The notes below the pieces were generated by a model. It did not search any database and had not been told where the DNA came from. It saw nothing but the letters and a program-made list of their open reading frames with translations. A stretch of 64,000 nucleotides of DNA, taken from Platynereis dumerilii. Its lineage: Eukaryota > Annelida > Polychaeta > Phyllodocida > Nereididae. The stretch lies in NCBI GenBank assembly GCA_026936325.1, contig JAPTHN010000008.1:16646259-16710258 (forward strand). The letters are read 5' to 3'. Positions 23,171 to 35,089 of this stretch are shown here, in pieces. The first letter of the stretch is position 1; every line of letters begins with the position of its first letter. The translations under genes and the position numbers were made by a program.

Positions 23171-24008
23171 ACAATAGGCTGATGTGAATTAGATTGCTTG
23201 TACCGTTACACTGTTCATGGCAGATCCATTACTTTTCTGAAGTACAAAAAATTCAAATAAATCACGAAGGTCAATCAGAACAAATTCTTGATTTATAAGA
23301 TATCATGGCTTTTCTCGCCATCCTCAGGTAAGAATTACATGATAAAGAAAATGGAAAGTTTCCTATGACATGTTACTTTATACATGGAGATGGCAGAATA
23401 AAGTCAAAATATTGTATAAATCATTAATTTGTTTGGATTGACCTTTTTGATTTTTTATATCACATTAATCAGTGAACTGTAATAAATGTCCATGGATACT
23501 ACTATGGATACTACATATTAGGTCAATCTGACAACATGATTCTGAAGTGACATGAGTATAAATTTATGTAGTGCATCCGACAACTCAATGAAAGAGATAT
23601 GCAGGCAAGAATTTGCTGATAAGAATAAATGTACGTCACTGAAAAAAGTATACTGCTCCCTATTTTGTCAGAATCAGTATCATACAGTTCACCAAAATGC
23701 TTTTTTTGGTGTACGTTGTACATAAAATTAATTTCCAAAGGCAAGTATAAATTTCGACTTGATTTTTTATATATTATTGCTTTTTAATATTTCACATACC
23801 TCTAGCAAAAGGTATGTGGCTTCGACCTTCAATTGTGTCTGATTTTAGCAATAAAACTGAGTATTGGCCTATATGATGAAAAACCATGTCAGGTAGTTAC
23901 CCAATCTTAACAACTTTTCTCCAACGTTTTCTTATTTTTAGCGATTCTGTATGTAACTTCCTTTCAAATACTGAAGATGTCTTGCATGTTTCCTGCATTA
24001 CACATATA

Positions 24009-26427
24009 GTCCCAGAGCTACGGGGTTTTATTTATGTTTTTGAGGCTAAAAGGTTCAATGGGTGGGTTTTATGCAGAAAATTCTCAGGATTTCAAAAATG
24101 CAAGTCTTACAACTGTAAAGGTAGACACAACTTCACAATATTCATTTGAAGTGGGGTACCTCCTTATCTCGTTTTTTAGATTATTTTGGGCCTAGGTTTC
24201 ACAAAATATGCACCTAAATACATATAGAGTGAGAAAGATATATTAGAATTGACTTTCCTGGTCAATTTTGTAATGTTGATTCCAAATCTGTGACTATTTT
24301 TACTCTGAATAAATTATATCACCCCCTAATTTGCATTTAAAGATGGCCGCCAATCTAAATAAAAAAGGCGAAGGATGTTTCAATGTTAACTATTCAAGTA
24401 GGCCCCTATGAATTTCAAACAAATATTGTCAATAAGTCATTTGGAAAGTAAAATTTCTCAGAATTTCAAATATGTATAGTATGTGAACCTATCTATTCTC
24501 TTTAGGTCCCTGCATTAGTTTGAAACTGTAGAAATGTCCAACGTTTTTGTGAATTTTGCAGCTGAATTACAGAGAAATGCCACATTTATGCATTAAAATA
24601 GACACAATTTCACATTTGAAATTATCCAAAGTTGTCTGATTTGTTCTTTCACCTGGGAGGGTCAGAAAGAGCTCCTACACTGACCAATCACACATTTTCT
24701 GCGTGCAGTCAAGCATGATATTCATGAGATATTCATGACATTCTAGCGTCGCGCATGCGCACTAGCGTATTGGCGTTATTTGAAAAGGAAAAACGAGTCT
24801 GACAAACTCGGCCGTCCAGACCACTTTTTCAAACAAGCTCGCCACAAGCTCCATGCTGATATGTATAGCATTGCTGAGACTTGAATATTTAGTTCCGAAA
24901 ACGAGCTGTAAAGAATTGAATCGATGGTGTGTACTGCTCTCTGATTGGTTGAGGCTGTTAAACATGAATATATTATGTTTGATTTCCAAGGTTGGAGTTA
25001 TTTGTCTAGGGTAGATTCTCTGGGTGCAAATCCTCCAATGTATTTTCAAATCCACCTATCCTACTCCCTATATAACTCATTACTAACCAACCAAAATGAA
25101 TATGGATGGATTGCACTTGATGTCAGCTTTCATTTGGTACCTTTGTTTCCCTGTTATTGCTACTGTCAACCTTCCAAAGCTGAATAAATGTTGCTATCAG
25201 AATCAAAAATCTCCTCGGAAACAGAACATTTTCCCATGTATTTTCAATTCCACAAGTTCTCATCCCTATATTGCTCATTCCTAACCAACCAAAATGGATA
25301 TGGATGGATAGCACTTGATGTCAGCTTCAATTTGGTACTTGATGTCAGCTTCAATTTGGTGACTTTGTTTCACTGTTATTGGTACTGCCAACCTTCCAAA
25401 AGCTAAATAAATGTTGCTATCAGAACCAAAATCCGTCAGAAACAACAAATCCTCTCATGTATTTTCAATTCCACCTATCCTAATCCCTCTATAATACTCA
25501 TTCCTAACTAACCAAAATGGATATGCATGGATAGCACTTGAAATCAGCTTTCATTTGGTAGTTTTGTTCTCTTTTATTGCTACTTTCAACCTTCCAAAAG
25601 CTAAATTAATGTTGCTATCAGAATCAAAAATCTCCTCGGAAACAACAAATCCTCCCATGTATTTTTTAAATCCACCTATCCTAATCCCTATATTAGTCAT
25701 TCCTAGCACACCAAAATGGATTTGGAAGGATAGCCCTTGATGTCAGTTTTCATTTGGTGCCTTTGTTTCCCTGTTACTGCAATTTTGGATAATGGCAAAT
25801 GTGAAATTGTGTCTATTCTAATGCATAAATGTGGTATTTCTCTATACCCATTTGGTCTTATTATAGTACTTCAGCTGCAAAATTCACAAAAAGTCAGACA
25901 TTTCTACAGTTTCAAACTAATGCAGGGAGCTAAAGAGAATAGATAGGTTCATGTACTATACATATTTGAAATCCTGAGAATTTTTACTTTCCAAATGACT
26001 TATTGACAATATTGGTTTGAAATTCATAGAGGCCTACTGGAATAGTCAACATTGAAACATCCTTCGCCTTTTTTATTTAGATTGGCGGCCATCTTTAAAT
26101 GCAAATTAGGGGGTGATATAATTTATTTAGAGTAAAAATAGTCACAGATTTGGAATCAGCATCACAAAATTGACCAGGAAAGTCAATTCTAATGCATTTT
26201 TCTCACTCTGAATGGATTTAGGAACATATTTTGTGAAACCGAGGCCCAAAATAATTTGAAAAACGAGATAAGGAGGTACCCCACTTCAAATGAATATTGT
26301 GAAGTTGTGTCTACCTTTACAGTTGTAAGACTTGCATTTTTGAAATCCTGAGAATTTTCTGCATAAAACCCACTTATTGAACCTTTTAGCCTCAAAAACA
26401 TAAATAAAACCCCCGTAGCTCTGGGAC
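24009..26427. mobile_element. 2.42-kb foldback element, ~620-bp arms, TA target
   Basis: Starts GTCCCAGAGCTACGGGG and ends CCCCGTAGCTCTGGGAC. Arms run about 24009-24628 and 25790-26427 and stay close throughout (shared GATGGCCGCCAATCTAAATA, GGAGGTACC, CTGCATTAGTTTGAAACTG). TA flanks both ends. Copy A (19112-19122) has the empty site. The loop carries four tandem ~200-bp repeats. No transposase frame; non-autonomous. Long-arm elements of this kind are transcribed into strong dsRNA if read through, which is inference here. Confidence 0.9.
25026..25790. repeat. Four tandem ~200-bp repeats in the foldback loop
   Basis: Units start near 25026, 25225, 25446 and 25645. Shared landmarks are ATGTATTTT, TTCCTAAC.AACCAAAATGG, ATAGCACTTGATGTCAGCTT, CAACCTTCCAAA and AATGTTGCTATCAGAA. 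The second unit has an extra internal duplication of ~27 bases (CTTGATGTCAGCTTCAATTT twice). Confidence 0.9.
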
Positions 26428-27177
26428 TAATAGATGTAGGTGTGCGTTTTGTGAATCGTTAGCTTACATAATATTTTATCATTTTCTTTTTCAGGAAATC
26501 TGAGATATGAATTATTAGATAATTCAAAATTTATTTATAATGTAGGAGTTGTGAAAAGTGCAGAATAAGTGACACGTGCATACATGTGTCTTCTCTTCCA
26601 TAAAATGGTATCATATAGAAATTGAAAATAGTTGATAATGCTTTTCTCAATTTTCTACTCTGGAATTAGGTAACATGAGAAAAGCATGTATTTTAAATCT
26701 AGGATTATATGCATAAAATTGATGAATTACTGAAATATCCATCTGTTTCTTTTTAAAGAAAAGAAAAAGAGTGACTGCAAACTTATATCAACGCAGAGCA
26801 TTTTTTATGAATTTAAACAAATGCGAAATGGACCACGGAAATTTGTAAAACTGGAGGTTAAAAAGTTGAAATAAGATGTGAAATTCGACTTGAATAATTT
26901 ATTTGTGGAAGTAGGCGTTAAAATTTTTGTAATCAGGCACTACGCTTTCTGTAGTGATGCGATAATAAAATTGCTTCTTCGGGCAAAATTCCAACCACTG
27001 AAATCATCTAAAAAAATGCATTGTACCTTTGTGTTTTATGCCAAGATTGTTTTGTTCTTGGTCAGATGCACAATCAAATGTGTACGTTATAAAAACAGCA
27101 TATGAAAACATTATTCCATAACCACTAAAGACGAGCAACATATTTCTAGAGTCCAGAGCCACTTGTAATAGGCCTAT

Positions 27178-27429
27178 CCAGGTGGGCTTGGAGTTTAGTT
27201 TTTCTTGGCGGGAAATTTATTTCATGCCAGTAATTATTTATTTCAAGCGTGCAGAGTCTCTAAATATTCATTGCAGAATCAAGCAACACCTCGTATTAAA
27301 AGAAATATTCCTTGCTGAAATTATTTATTTCACGAATGCCCAAGAAGAATTTCTTTATTTTCACCAAAACTGAGCTAAAAAAATCATTTAATAAATAAAA
27401 AAAAATCTCCCAAGGCACCCCTGCCCTGG
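27178..27429. mobile_element. MITE P, copy B
   Basis: CCAGGTGGGCTTGG to CCCTGCCCTGG. Same internal landmarks as copy A (GGCGGGAAATT, TATTTATTTCA, TTTTCACCAAAACTGAGC). A SINE inserted at its right edge, so the last four bases of P are part of the SINE's target duplication. Confidence 0.65.
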
Positions 27430-27441
27430 ATATTGAATGGT

Positions 27442-27733
27442 TTGTGTTTGTTTTTTTTAAGCCTCAGCAGCACCTTAGTGGGCTAGATCGTGGCAGGCGA
27501 TCGCCGTATGATGATGAGATGAGAAGACTGAGAGTCTGGTACATACCCTATTAATTCAGGGATGCCCAGGGTCTTTCAGTTGCCCCAGCATAGAACACTG
27601 GATACAACCCGCCTCCATTTAATGTCCCATGGGCTCGGACTAAATTGAGTTCCGGGGTGGGATTCGAACCCACGCTCTCAGAGCCAGTGGTTGTACAAAC
27701 AAGCACTCTTAACCATTAGGCCACAGAGGAACT
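27442..27733 (-). mobile_element. tRNA-derived SINE (minus strand)
   Basis: Read on the minus strand, the 5' end is GTTCCTCTGTGGCCTAATGG (A-box region, with GGCCTAATGGTTAAG). The B box GGTTCGAATCC lies about 60 bases on, as in a tRNA gene. The 3' end is an A-rich tail (T run at 27449-27458 on the plus strand). A 16-base target duplication, CTGGATATTGAATGGT, lies at 27426-27441 and 27734-27749. Boundaries are therefore firm. It would be moved by a LINE reverse transcriptase supplied elsewhere. Confidence 0.9.
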
Positions 27734-28109
27734 CTGGATATTGAATGGTCTTCGCCATAGTAGTCACAAGCTTATACTGATGACTCTTCATGTTACTATA
27801 CAACTGTACATAATACTGTACATATATATATATATGAATTCCCTGGGCACATTCTAGAAAGCAGCTTTTGTTCTATTTTCAATACTCACATTTCATACTG
27901 GTGGATGAATGCTTATGATAAATAAATGGTATTGTTCATCTGATAGAGGAATGTCATTATCTCTTCAAATATAAAGTGTCTGGCCAATATGTAAATATTC
28001 TAGTGGAGCTTCCTTTGCTATTACAAGGTCTATAAATAGAATCAGAGAAACATATTTTGCACTTCAGAATGCATTTTACATTTAATGCAAACGTGTGGAA
28101 TTTAATGAC

Positions 28110-28770
28110 AACTGGTTTGTCGCACAAAATAATGAACTTAATTTCTTCAGCTAATCAAATTTGTAATATCTTCTGCTAATTCCTGAAGCATCAGGAGTTA
28201 CTGCAATTTCAATAAGTATGAGTTTCTGCATATGATAGTAAAACGTAGCGAATGTACTGGATGTGATTGGTTGAGACACTGAATTACATGGCATAAAACT
28301 AATTTGAATACCATAAAAACGTATATCAAGCCCAGGAGACGTGCTTGTTGGGGCCAATCTTCTGTACAAACTAAACTCAGCTGCTCACTGAAGCATAATT
28401 ATTAAATTTTTCACAGCTTCCAACGTTCAACATGCAGATTTGAAGGACGTTTTACAGTTCATACACCAATCAGATGAGCTTAAAATGCAACGTAGATAGC
28501 CAGAAAAACATGGCCAAGCAACTCATACTAATTGATATTGCAGTAATTGATTGCAAAGCTAATAGCCAAATTTCACGGTAACCCGAAGCAATAAAAATCT
28601 TACTGAAACATGAGGGCATTAAAAAAATATTTCTTTGGAGCTGTCAAATGCAGATGCCCTTTTCAATTCAAATAATGAATTAAAGAGAACAATTTTATGG
28701 ATGATAATCATTGACACGTGTCACTTGCGGAATTAACATCAGTAACGAAATTGACAGACTGGATTTTGAT
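28110..28770. other. Diverged duplicate sequence, no gene
   Basis: Around 28160-28215 TTTGTAATATCTTCTGCTAA.TTCCTGAAGCA resembles module N (see 49197). The remainder has no recognised feature. Confidence 0.4.
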
Positions 28771-28772
28771 TA

Positions 28773-28860
28773 AATGTGACAATGACAATGACAATGAGAA
28801 TAACTTTATTAATCCTTATTCAGGAAACTCGTTTTGCAGACATGAAAATTTTTGCTGTGT
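28773..28860. repeat. Short ACAATG microsatellite with LINE-tail look
   Basis: GACAATG is repeated about four times (28779-28800), followed by AGAATAACTTTATTAATCC. That arrangement is seen beside truncated LINE or SINE tails. No coding part is present. Confidence 0.3.
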
Positions 28861-29540
28861 ACATGGAAATTGAAAGAAAGTTTATGATTATCCACCTGAG
28901 ATATTCCATTATTTGGTATCAACATTAGATTTAACTCTATTATTTACAAGCAAATTATATTGAATTGCTCATCTACAGAATAATAAGGGGCGAACTGCTG
29001 CTTCACAAGAGGGCAGGAGATTGCGTATTAAGCCTGTGCAGCAGTTTATCGGGTAATATCGAAAGCGGGATAAAGATGACAAATACAAAACTCAAACATG
29101 GAAAGTGAATCATGTGGACGCAATACAACTCAATGAGTCATTATTAATGTTACTCTGCCTGTTAAATTGACGTCGTTGCAGCTCTCTACATTTTCAATTT
29201 CTAAATTGCATTTTGATAATAAAATCTGCAGAAAGCACATCTAATCTCTCAGATCTTGGTCAATGTCTTGCTTTCAGTTTTAATTAGATTTCTATAGATA
29301 TTTTTCCAGTAATTTTATTATATTCACCACTTTCCACATTGAATAATCATATTCTAAATGGAGTTAAGAGCACCAGTAGCCAATAGAATTAAAGCCCTTG
29401 CTGGAAATTTCTCAAGACTCACATTACTGCCATTGTCATTTTCACATGGAATTCAAGTTGTTTCTAATGCTGTTATTTAAATTATGTCATGCAAGGACTG
29501 GATGCCACTGTCAGTGTCTTATTCTCCAGCATTGCAGTAT
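28861..29540. other. Diverged duplicate of ~32.64-32.85 kb, no gene
   Basis: The stretch 29095-29290 (TGGAAAGTGAATCATG, TTGCAGCTCTCTA, CTAAATTGCATTTTGATA) resembles 32685-32860 (TGGAAAAGTGAATCTTG, TTTCAGCTCTCTA, CTAAATTGTGTCTTGATA). Nothing else is supported. Confidence 0.45.
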
Positions 29541-29660
29541 CATTCATACTGGCATATAAGTCGCCCCCACCTATGAAACGCAACCGGTCTTGAGACCAAA
29601 GCAACCCCCCTCTCAGTGAAACCGATATATAAGTCGCATTAGAAATTATTTGTGCAAAAC
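29541..29660. mobile_element. Possible pogo/Tigger-type end fragment
   Basis: GGCATATAAGTCGCCCCC (29551) and GATATATAAGTCGCATT (29625) repeat the word ATATAAGTCGC twice in the same orientation. Its complement GCGACTTATAT is a common terminal word of pogo/Tigger-like DNA transposons. No second end was found, so the call is tentative. Confidence 0.35.
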
Positions 29661-29920
29661 ACCACGTGACTGACGAATGAATGCTTATTTGGGTTAAATT
29701 AACTTCTTTATTAGCTAAATTTGCAAAAAACCATCTCGAATCCACACTGTTTACGTCTATGCGACGCCATGGCGGCCATCTTCATCACGTCATGTCTGGC
29801 TTGAGATCTCACGAATGCGAGAACTTAGCAAAGTTGACAGCGTTGTTTCAAAATGACGGGCGAAAGTGACAAAAATTCAGAATTTGGTCATTTTGACCAA
29901 ATAACTTTGATAATTTAGTG

Positions 29921-29990
29921 TAGAGTGGGTCGGGGCAAGAAGCCCCCCCAGGGTTATATCTAAACTTGAATTTTTGGTGCTTTTTCTCCC
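29921..29990. repeat. Solo end related to the element at 15197
   Basis: AGAGTGGGTCGGGGCAAGAA followed by CCCAGGGTTATAT matches 15198-15252. Only this end is present; the mirrored end was not found nearby. Confidence 0.6.
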
Positions 29991-30749
29991 CCAAAATTGC
30001 TGAGACAAGAAAAAACGCAAGAACTTTTCAGTTCAGAGCGATTTTATTCTTTCTTTGCCTAACTTGCCTTATGTTATTTCTGTACTACTCATTTACCTTA
30101 ATAATGCTGCTCGTCTTGGCTGCTTCCTGAATAACAACATCAATATAGATAGGGATATTTACCAGATTGTGCAGGTTTTTTCAGCATTTTCTGTAAGATA
30201 TATATCTTTAGAATCATGAGAAAACCAAATAATATGTGCCACCTTTGCGATGCCATGTTGTATTTGTAGAGATGGTACGAGGTTTCTGCTTTCTTAATTA
30301 AAATATAAAGGCTCAGATAGAACAGTTATCGTACCTTTAATTAATACATGTACAATCAATAATCAATATTCATGCACACGTATCTATTAAAGTATCCTTG
30401 ACTGATTTTATAAATTTGATTAATGTGATTAATTATTAACCTTTTCCTTGATTTTATACATACACCTGGCATTCTACATAGACACATTTTAACTTTAGAT
30501 AAGCAATTTGGAAATATCAGGCAATGTGGTTTTGAACTTCAAACTTGGTTTTTTGACATAAGCACAGCTATGTTTGATGAAATCACCTGCTTTATGTGGA
30601 TGCTCTGATCATTGGTAAAATGTGCTGCTAATTTCTGAAGCACAAGGAATTAATTAGTTGCTAAGCTTTAATAGTCAATTATGATTTACGTTTTTACAAA
30701 TTGCGCATGTCATTGTACATTATCATTTGTTTTCACTTCATCTGTATAT
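29991..30749. other. No gene; weak duplicate traces
   Basis: 30510-30560 and 30620-30665 faintly resemble 28030-28080 and 28160-28200 (TGCTAATTTCTGAAGCACAAGG), so this is probably another diverged duplicate. No other feature. Confidence 0.4.
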
Positions 30750-30861
30750 AGCTTCTGGAAGCTTCATATTGTCGGAGACAAGCAGAAATGCTTATTTTAT
30801 ATTGTTCATTGTAACCCGACTTGAAATAAAACTTATCTTATCTTATCTTATCTTATCTTAA
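30750..30861 (+). mobile_element. 3' tail of a CR1-like LINE
   Basis: The last unique bases, CATTGTAACCCGACTTGAAATAAAA, run into (CTTAT)n (30831-30860). CR1-type LINEs typically end in such short tandem repeats rather than a long poly(A). No reverse transcriptase is left in the window, so it is a strongly 5'-truncated copy or a tail-bearing SINE. Confidence 0.5.
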
Positions 30862-33240
30862 TTTACTCAGCAACTCATAAACATTATATCATACTGTAAC
30901 GAGAAAACATTAAAGAAATCTCACCAAGGAGATGCTGTCTAAGATCAATTTATGCTCTTATTAAGTAAAGCAAACATTTTAACTAAAAAGTGTTGTCATG
31001 TGTATTAAAGTATTAGTGTTGATATCAGTTACACAGTTCATGCATTTTAATCTAGTGTACCCGTGCAAGGTACTTGGATTTTTTTAAAATTGTTTATGCT
31101 TGCCCCTTTCAGATCTTGCACCATTTTGATCATAAACCATTAGATGCAACTCAACAATGCTTGTTGACAAGCAAAAAATATGAAATTCTTCACATAGCTG
31201 CGACTGAGAGGGCTCAAGAGGACCAATCTGTGTTTCCCCTGCATATCAACTTGCATTTCCAGGTTAGGGTCTGATTGGGTCATCAAGGCATTTACGAGTC
31301 ATTAGTTATTTTACAAATCAATTTGATAAAACATTCCTTCATTTGTAGTCTGACATTTTGAGAAGAGCAAGTATGATCTTGAACGCAAGAGAATTGCCAC
31401 AAACTGACGTGCAGTGCCATTTTGAGATGCACTGGAAGCGGACGGCTGAATTTGTGTTGAAATTTCAGTTCAGAATGAAAGAATCAACCTACATTTTTTT
31501 CTTTTCAAGTGTGTAAGCTCCACCTGATTCCTGAAAGAACAGGAACTAATCAAATGTGAGCTGAAACCCAGAAACCCCCAAAAATGACAAAACCCTCCCG
31601 GCAGAGGCAATGAGAAATCACTCGTCGGAATTGCCTGATTCATAAGACAGATGAGCTTTCTAATAAATAAGGACATTTTGACAGATGACATGGCTGTCAT
31701 GTGTAATCAGTGGTTTCGGCATGGGTAACACAGTCGATAGTTAACATTAATTTCATTTGAAGAGTGTTGCACTGGTGAATTATGATTGCTGACTCAAAAT
31801 TAAAATTTTTTTACTGTGTAGCAATCAGCGTGTGGTAATCACTGTGTGATTATTGTCAAAACAAATTTCATGTATTACGTGACAACAAATTCTTATCGCA
31901 TTGTATCGTATCGTATGAAAACCATATACATCATAGTTATACTTATATACTTGCCAGATGTGGTTTTTAATAAGCACCAAAACTCCGAAAGCAACCCTAT
32001 GCTGGAGTACTAAATCAGAGCTGAATGCTGTTTTATAGAAATTCGTCAACTTGGGTTGCACAATGCAGTGTAACTACGACAAAAATTCTCATTCTGCTCA
32101 AGGAAGTTGAAGAGAGAAAAATTTCTTGTATGCATCCAATTTCCTTCTCTATTTACATCAACATGCTCTACACCCTCAAGGAAATAATACGGAAAATCTT
32201 ATTTGCAGAAAGAATTAAGCCAATATGGAGTTGCAGTCGAAAAAATAACGTGCAAGCACTTTAAGCAGCGCGAAATATCAACATAATATAGGCTTACCAA
32301 GCAGGGGGTAGCTGCCCTACTTAAAATATAGCAGTAAACCCACAGTGAATCCAGACTGTCACGGATGAATGCACAAGGAGGCCACGTGGCCAAGTGCACT
32401 GTAAACATGCTGCATTCAAATTCAGCTGACCTTTGACCCTGTGAAAGAAGCCTATTTGTTTTCTTTATTAATTTGTAATGTAACAGTGGGGCACCAATAG
32501 TTTATCGTCGTGATTTAAAATTCAATAGAGGCTGTATGCAAAGTTTGAATGAGATTGGTAAGCAGGGCACCCACGGTTATGGTCATAAGTTTTGGCAACA
32601 TTTCTTCAGTAAGAGCTAGCGCTTCGCGCTGCTAAAAACCTACAACAGATTGAACTCAAGAAGGCAAACAGTGGAACCCAATGTATGGAAAAGTGAATCT
32701 TGAAACCGCAACAAGAAGAAATTCATGTTTCCTGTATGTACATTGATACCGTTTCAGCTCTCTATATATATGGTTTCCTAATGCTAAATTGTGTCTTGAT
32801 ATTAACTTTAGAAACATATTAACCTTAACAATAATTTCTATTCATCTATAGATCTATACACATGCTTGTTTTAGAATATTGCCCTGATTCGAAAACAAAA
32901 AAAATATTTAAAAAACAATAAAATCTCTATATACACAGAACTATAGTGTAATGCAGTGTAATGTGCACCGAAGAGAATACAAAATCAAAAAGAAACATTA
33001 ATAAAATAATCTTTACGTTTGATTTGTTTTTCATGTGAACCATGGCACATTTCCATACACTCTTCCATTTAATCTCACAACCACTGTCTTGGAGCTTAGA
33101 TATTCATGGAAACCATTAGTTATTTGATAGCGTTTCTTCAAGTTACTGGGCATGCGTACATATCAAATTCCATTAATCTGTCATAAAATATTCCCTGCGC
33201 AATGCGCAGCAGTCTGATAAGTAACATTTGGCCTGACAAT
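30862..33240. other. No gene; partial M at 31235 and module N at 31520
   Basis: 31235-31268 carries GCATATCAACTTGCATTTCCAGG, the right half of motif M. 31520-31770 aligns with module N of the 49-55 kb duplicates (CCTGAAAGAACAGGAACTAA, ATCAAATGTGAG, ATGTGTAATCAGTGG). The rest shows no supported feature. Confidence 0.5.
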
Positions 33241-33357
33241 GCCCTCTCCTACCTGCTTGATGGGTGGCACTGTAAAACCACAGGGGCTTGCATCTCTTTT
33301 TCTGCAAATGGGTTGTGGTATCAACTTGCATTCCCCTGTCCAGGGCATGAATGGATG
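33241..33357. repeat. Motif M, copy C
   Basis: CCCTCTCCTACCTG, then TTTCTGCAAATGGG, TATCAACTTGCATTCCCC and TCCAGGGCATGAATGG. It lies only 28 bases from MITE P copy C. In the duplicated segments A and B these two are ~3-4 kb apart, so the region between has been lost or was never inserted here. A 103-residue frame spans it, but the frame is not kept in other copies. Confidence 0.75.
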
Positions 33358-33385
33358 AACTATTTGAGAGACGACCATTTAAATT

Positions 33386-33632
33386 CCAGGGGTGTGGAAG
33401 GTTTGGAGTTTTCTTCGGCAGGAATTTATTTATTTCTAGGTGACGGAGTCAGTATCTATTTCAAGCACGCTGAGTTCCCGGATTCATTTCCACATCAAGC
33501 AACGACTTATTAAGAAATACCCTCAAGTGGCAGAAATTATTTACTTCAAGACTGCCCAAAAAGAATTTATTTATTTCGCCAAAAAAACTGGGCAAGAAGT
33601 TACTTATTTCAAAAATACACCACCCCACCCGG
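33386..33632. mobile_element. MITE P, copy C
   Basis: CCAGGGGTGTGGAAGGTTTG to CACCCCACCCGG. Shares the TTTGGAGTTTTCTTCGGC.GG left part and repeated ATTTATTTATTTC words with copies A and B. Peptide-like runs (EIIYF, EFIYF) in its frames come from the ATTTATTTC repetition. Confidence 0.6.
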
Positions 33633-34189
33633 ACATTAAATAGTCTCTCCCTCACACATTTGGACCTGGGCCTGTTGCTTTTTATTACATTGTACAAAAC
33701 TACACAAATTTAATTAAACAACTAACATATTTGATAAAATAAGTCTCCTAATAATCTGTTCTATTTGTGAATCTATCTTAGGGTGATGCAAAAAAGTGAA
33801 GTTTTGAAATGTTAATGGGGCACCCCCTGAAGTTGTTCCAATATATGAAAAAAAAAAATCAGTAAAAATTTGAGCTCAATCGGACAAAAATGAGAGGGTG
33901 CTACCGCATCATGAAAATCAACATTAATATTCAATGCAAAAATATTAAATTTTTTGGCATGTAGCCAGTTCAATTATACCTAGTGCCCCAAACCAATGCG
34001 GTGTGGTCATAATTTTTGGGTCTGGTTGTCAGAACACTGGATCAAAGCAAATTTGGATTATTTTTGACTTCTCCATGCTGCTACCACCAGACTAACAAAG
34101 ATAAAATTGTCAATATTTACCAAACTCGCGGTATTTAATAATATTACCAGTTTCAATGTCAAAAGAAATGAAAGTTACTTTATAGGATG
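33633..34189. other. No gene; possible TIR-element end at 33780
   Basis: TTAGGGTGATGCAAAAAAGTG at 33778 looks like the end of a TA-inserting element, but no mirrored end was located. Confidence 0.35.
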
Positions 34190-34379
34190 GAGCAGGAAAA
34201 GAGCTTTAATTTGAATTTCCAACACTGCTATATTCTGTGCATCTGACCCTGTTGAATTAGCTTATTTGTCATTCACAATTATTTGCGAAAATTCCCAATA
34301 TTCAAAGCACTGCTGTAATACTGTAAAAAAAAAGGAACATAGTAATGTTGGTATTAAAATTAAAGCTCTTTTCCTGCTT
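34190..34379. repeat. Inverted repeat, ~22-bp outer stem
   Basis: AGCAGGAAAAGAGCTTTAAT at 34190 pairs with ATTAAAGCTCTTTTCCTGCT ending at 34378, enclosing about 145 bases. Small MITE or a fragment of a larger foldback. Confidence 0.6.
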
Positions 34380-34729
34380 GACAAGATGTATGTACCTTTA
34401 TTCCTGGTTGTGTTATTCAATACCCCGTCTAACCTTCATGCCGTAAAAATCGGGCAAAATTTGCTTCTTCGTATATGCCATATGGAGCTATTATAAACAA
34501 TCAATTGCAAAATGTAGTTATTCAAAAGAGAGAACCATTAAGTTCACTGTGAAAGATGCACTTTGTGACTCATGATAGCCAATGAACTTCTCTACATTTA
34601 ATTTAACAAGAAACATTGAGGCTGCTTGATTAGGGCAGATTTCATGAAAAGCAGCAAAATAACTTACCACAAGTTACATTTTAGCACAAAGACGGATAAG
34701 GCCAGACATAATGAGGAACCACACTAAAC
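34380..34729. other. No feature recognised
   Basis: AT-rich stretch before the left arm of the giant foldback; a 76-residue frame here matches nothing known. Confidence 0.45.
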
Positions 34730-35089
34730 AGCTATCCCACCAGGTGGCAGCACTATCAATGTAACCAGCTGGGTAGTCCAGTAAAGCATGCAGCTGCATG
34801 ATTTTCAAGACAAAAACAGACCTGTAGACTTTAATATTCATCCCACTTGCAAAATTTAAAAAGCAACATTGAGGAAATAATATAATCCTACCACTAGACT
34901 AATCAAACTTGTTGTTTCTATAAAATTTTCCGTGCATTCAGTAAGTGAACTTGATTTAGCTTTTTTTTTCACTTATGGGAAAAATCATTGCTCTCGAATG
35001 GTTGGAGTTAGCAAGATGGTTTTGATGCCAAAAGATACCTATATTACAGGACTACTTGAAAGGAACATTTCATGCTCCTAACTCAATCA

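Larger units (their letters stand above)
23058..28090. repeat. Segmental tandem duplication, copy B
   Basis: Partner of copy A (17105-22560). Same order of blocks, interrupted here by the foldback element 24009-26427 and by the SINE 27442-27733. The arrangement implies tandem duplication first and separate transposon loads afterwards. Confidence 0.85.

Noticed and set aside
24762-25055. 97-residue minus-strand frame in the foldback loop as transposase
   Set aside because: No conserved catalytic motif, and it overlaps the start of the tandem loop repeats.
27660-27733. A functional tRNA gene on the minus strand
   Set aside because: A and B boxes are present, but the unit is followed by a tRNA-unrelated body and tail and is flanked by a 16-bp target duplication, so it is a SINE head.
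33202-33513. 103-residue frame over motif M copy C as an exon of a tandem gene family
   Set aside because: Other M copies contain one-base indels or stops in the same frame (for example copies 0 and B).
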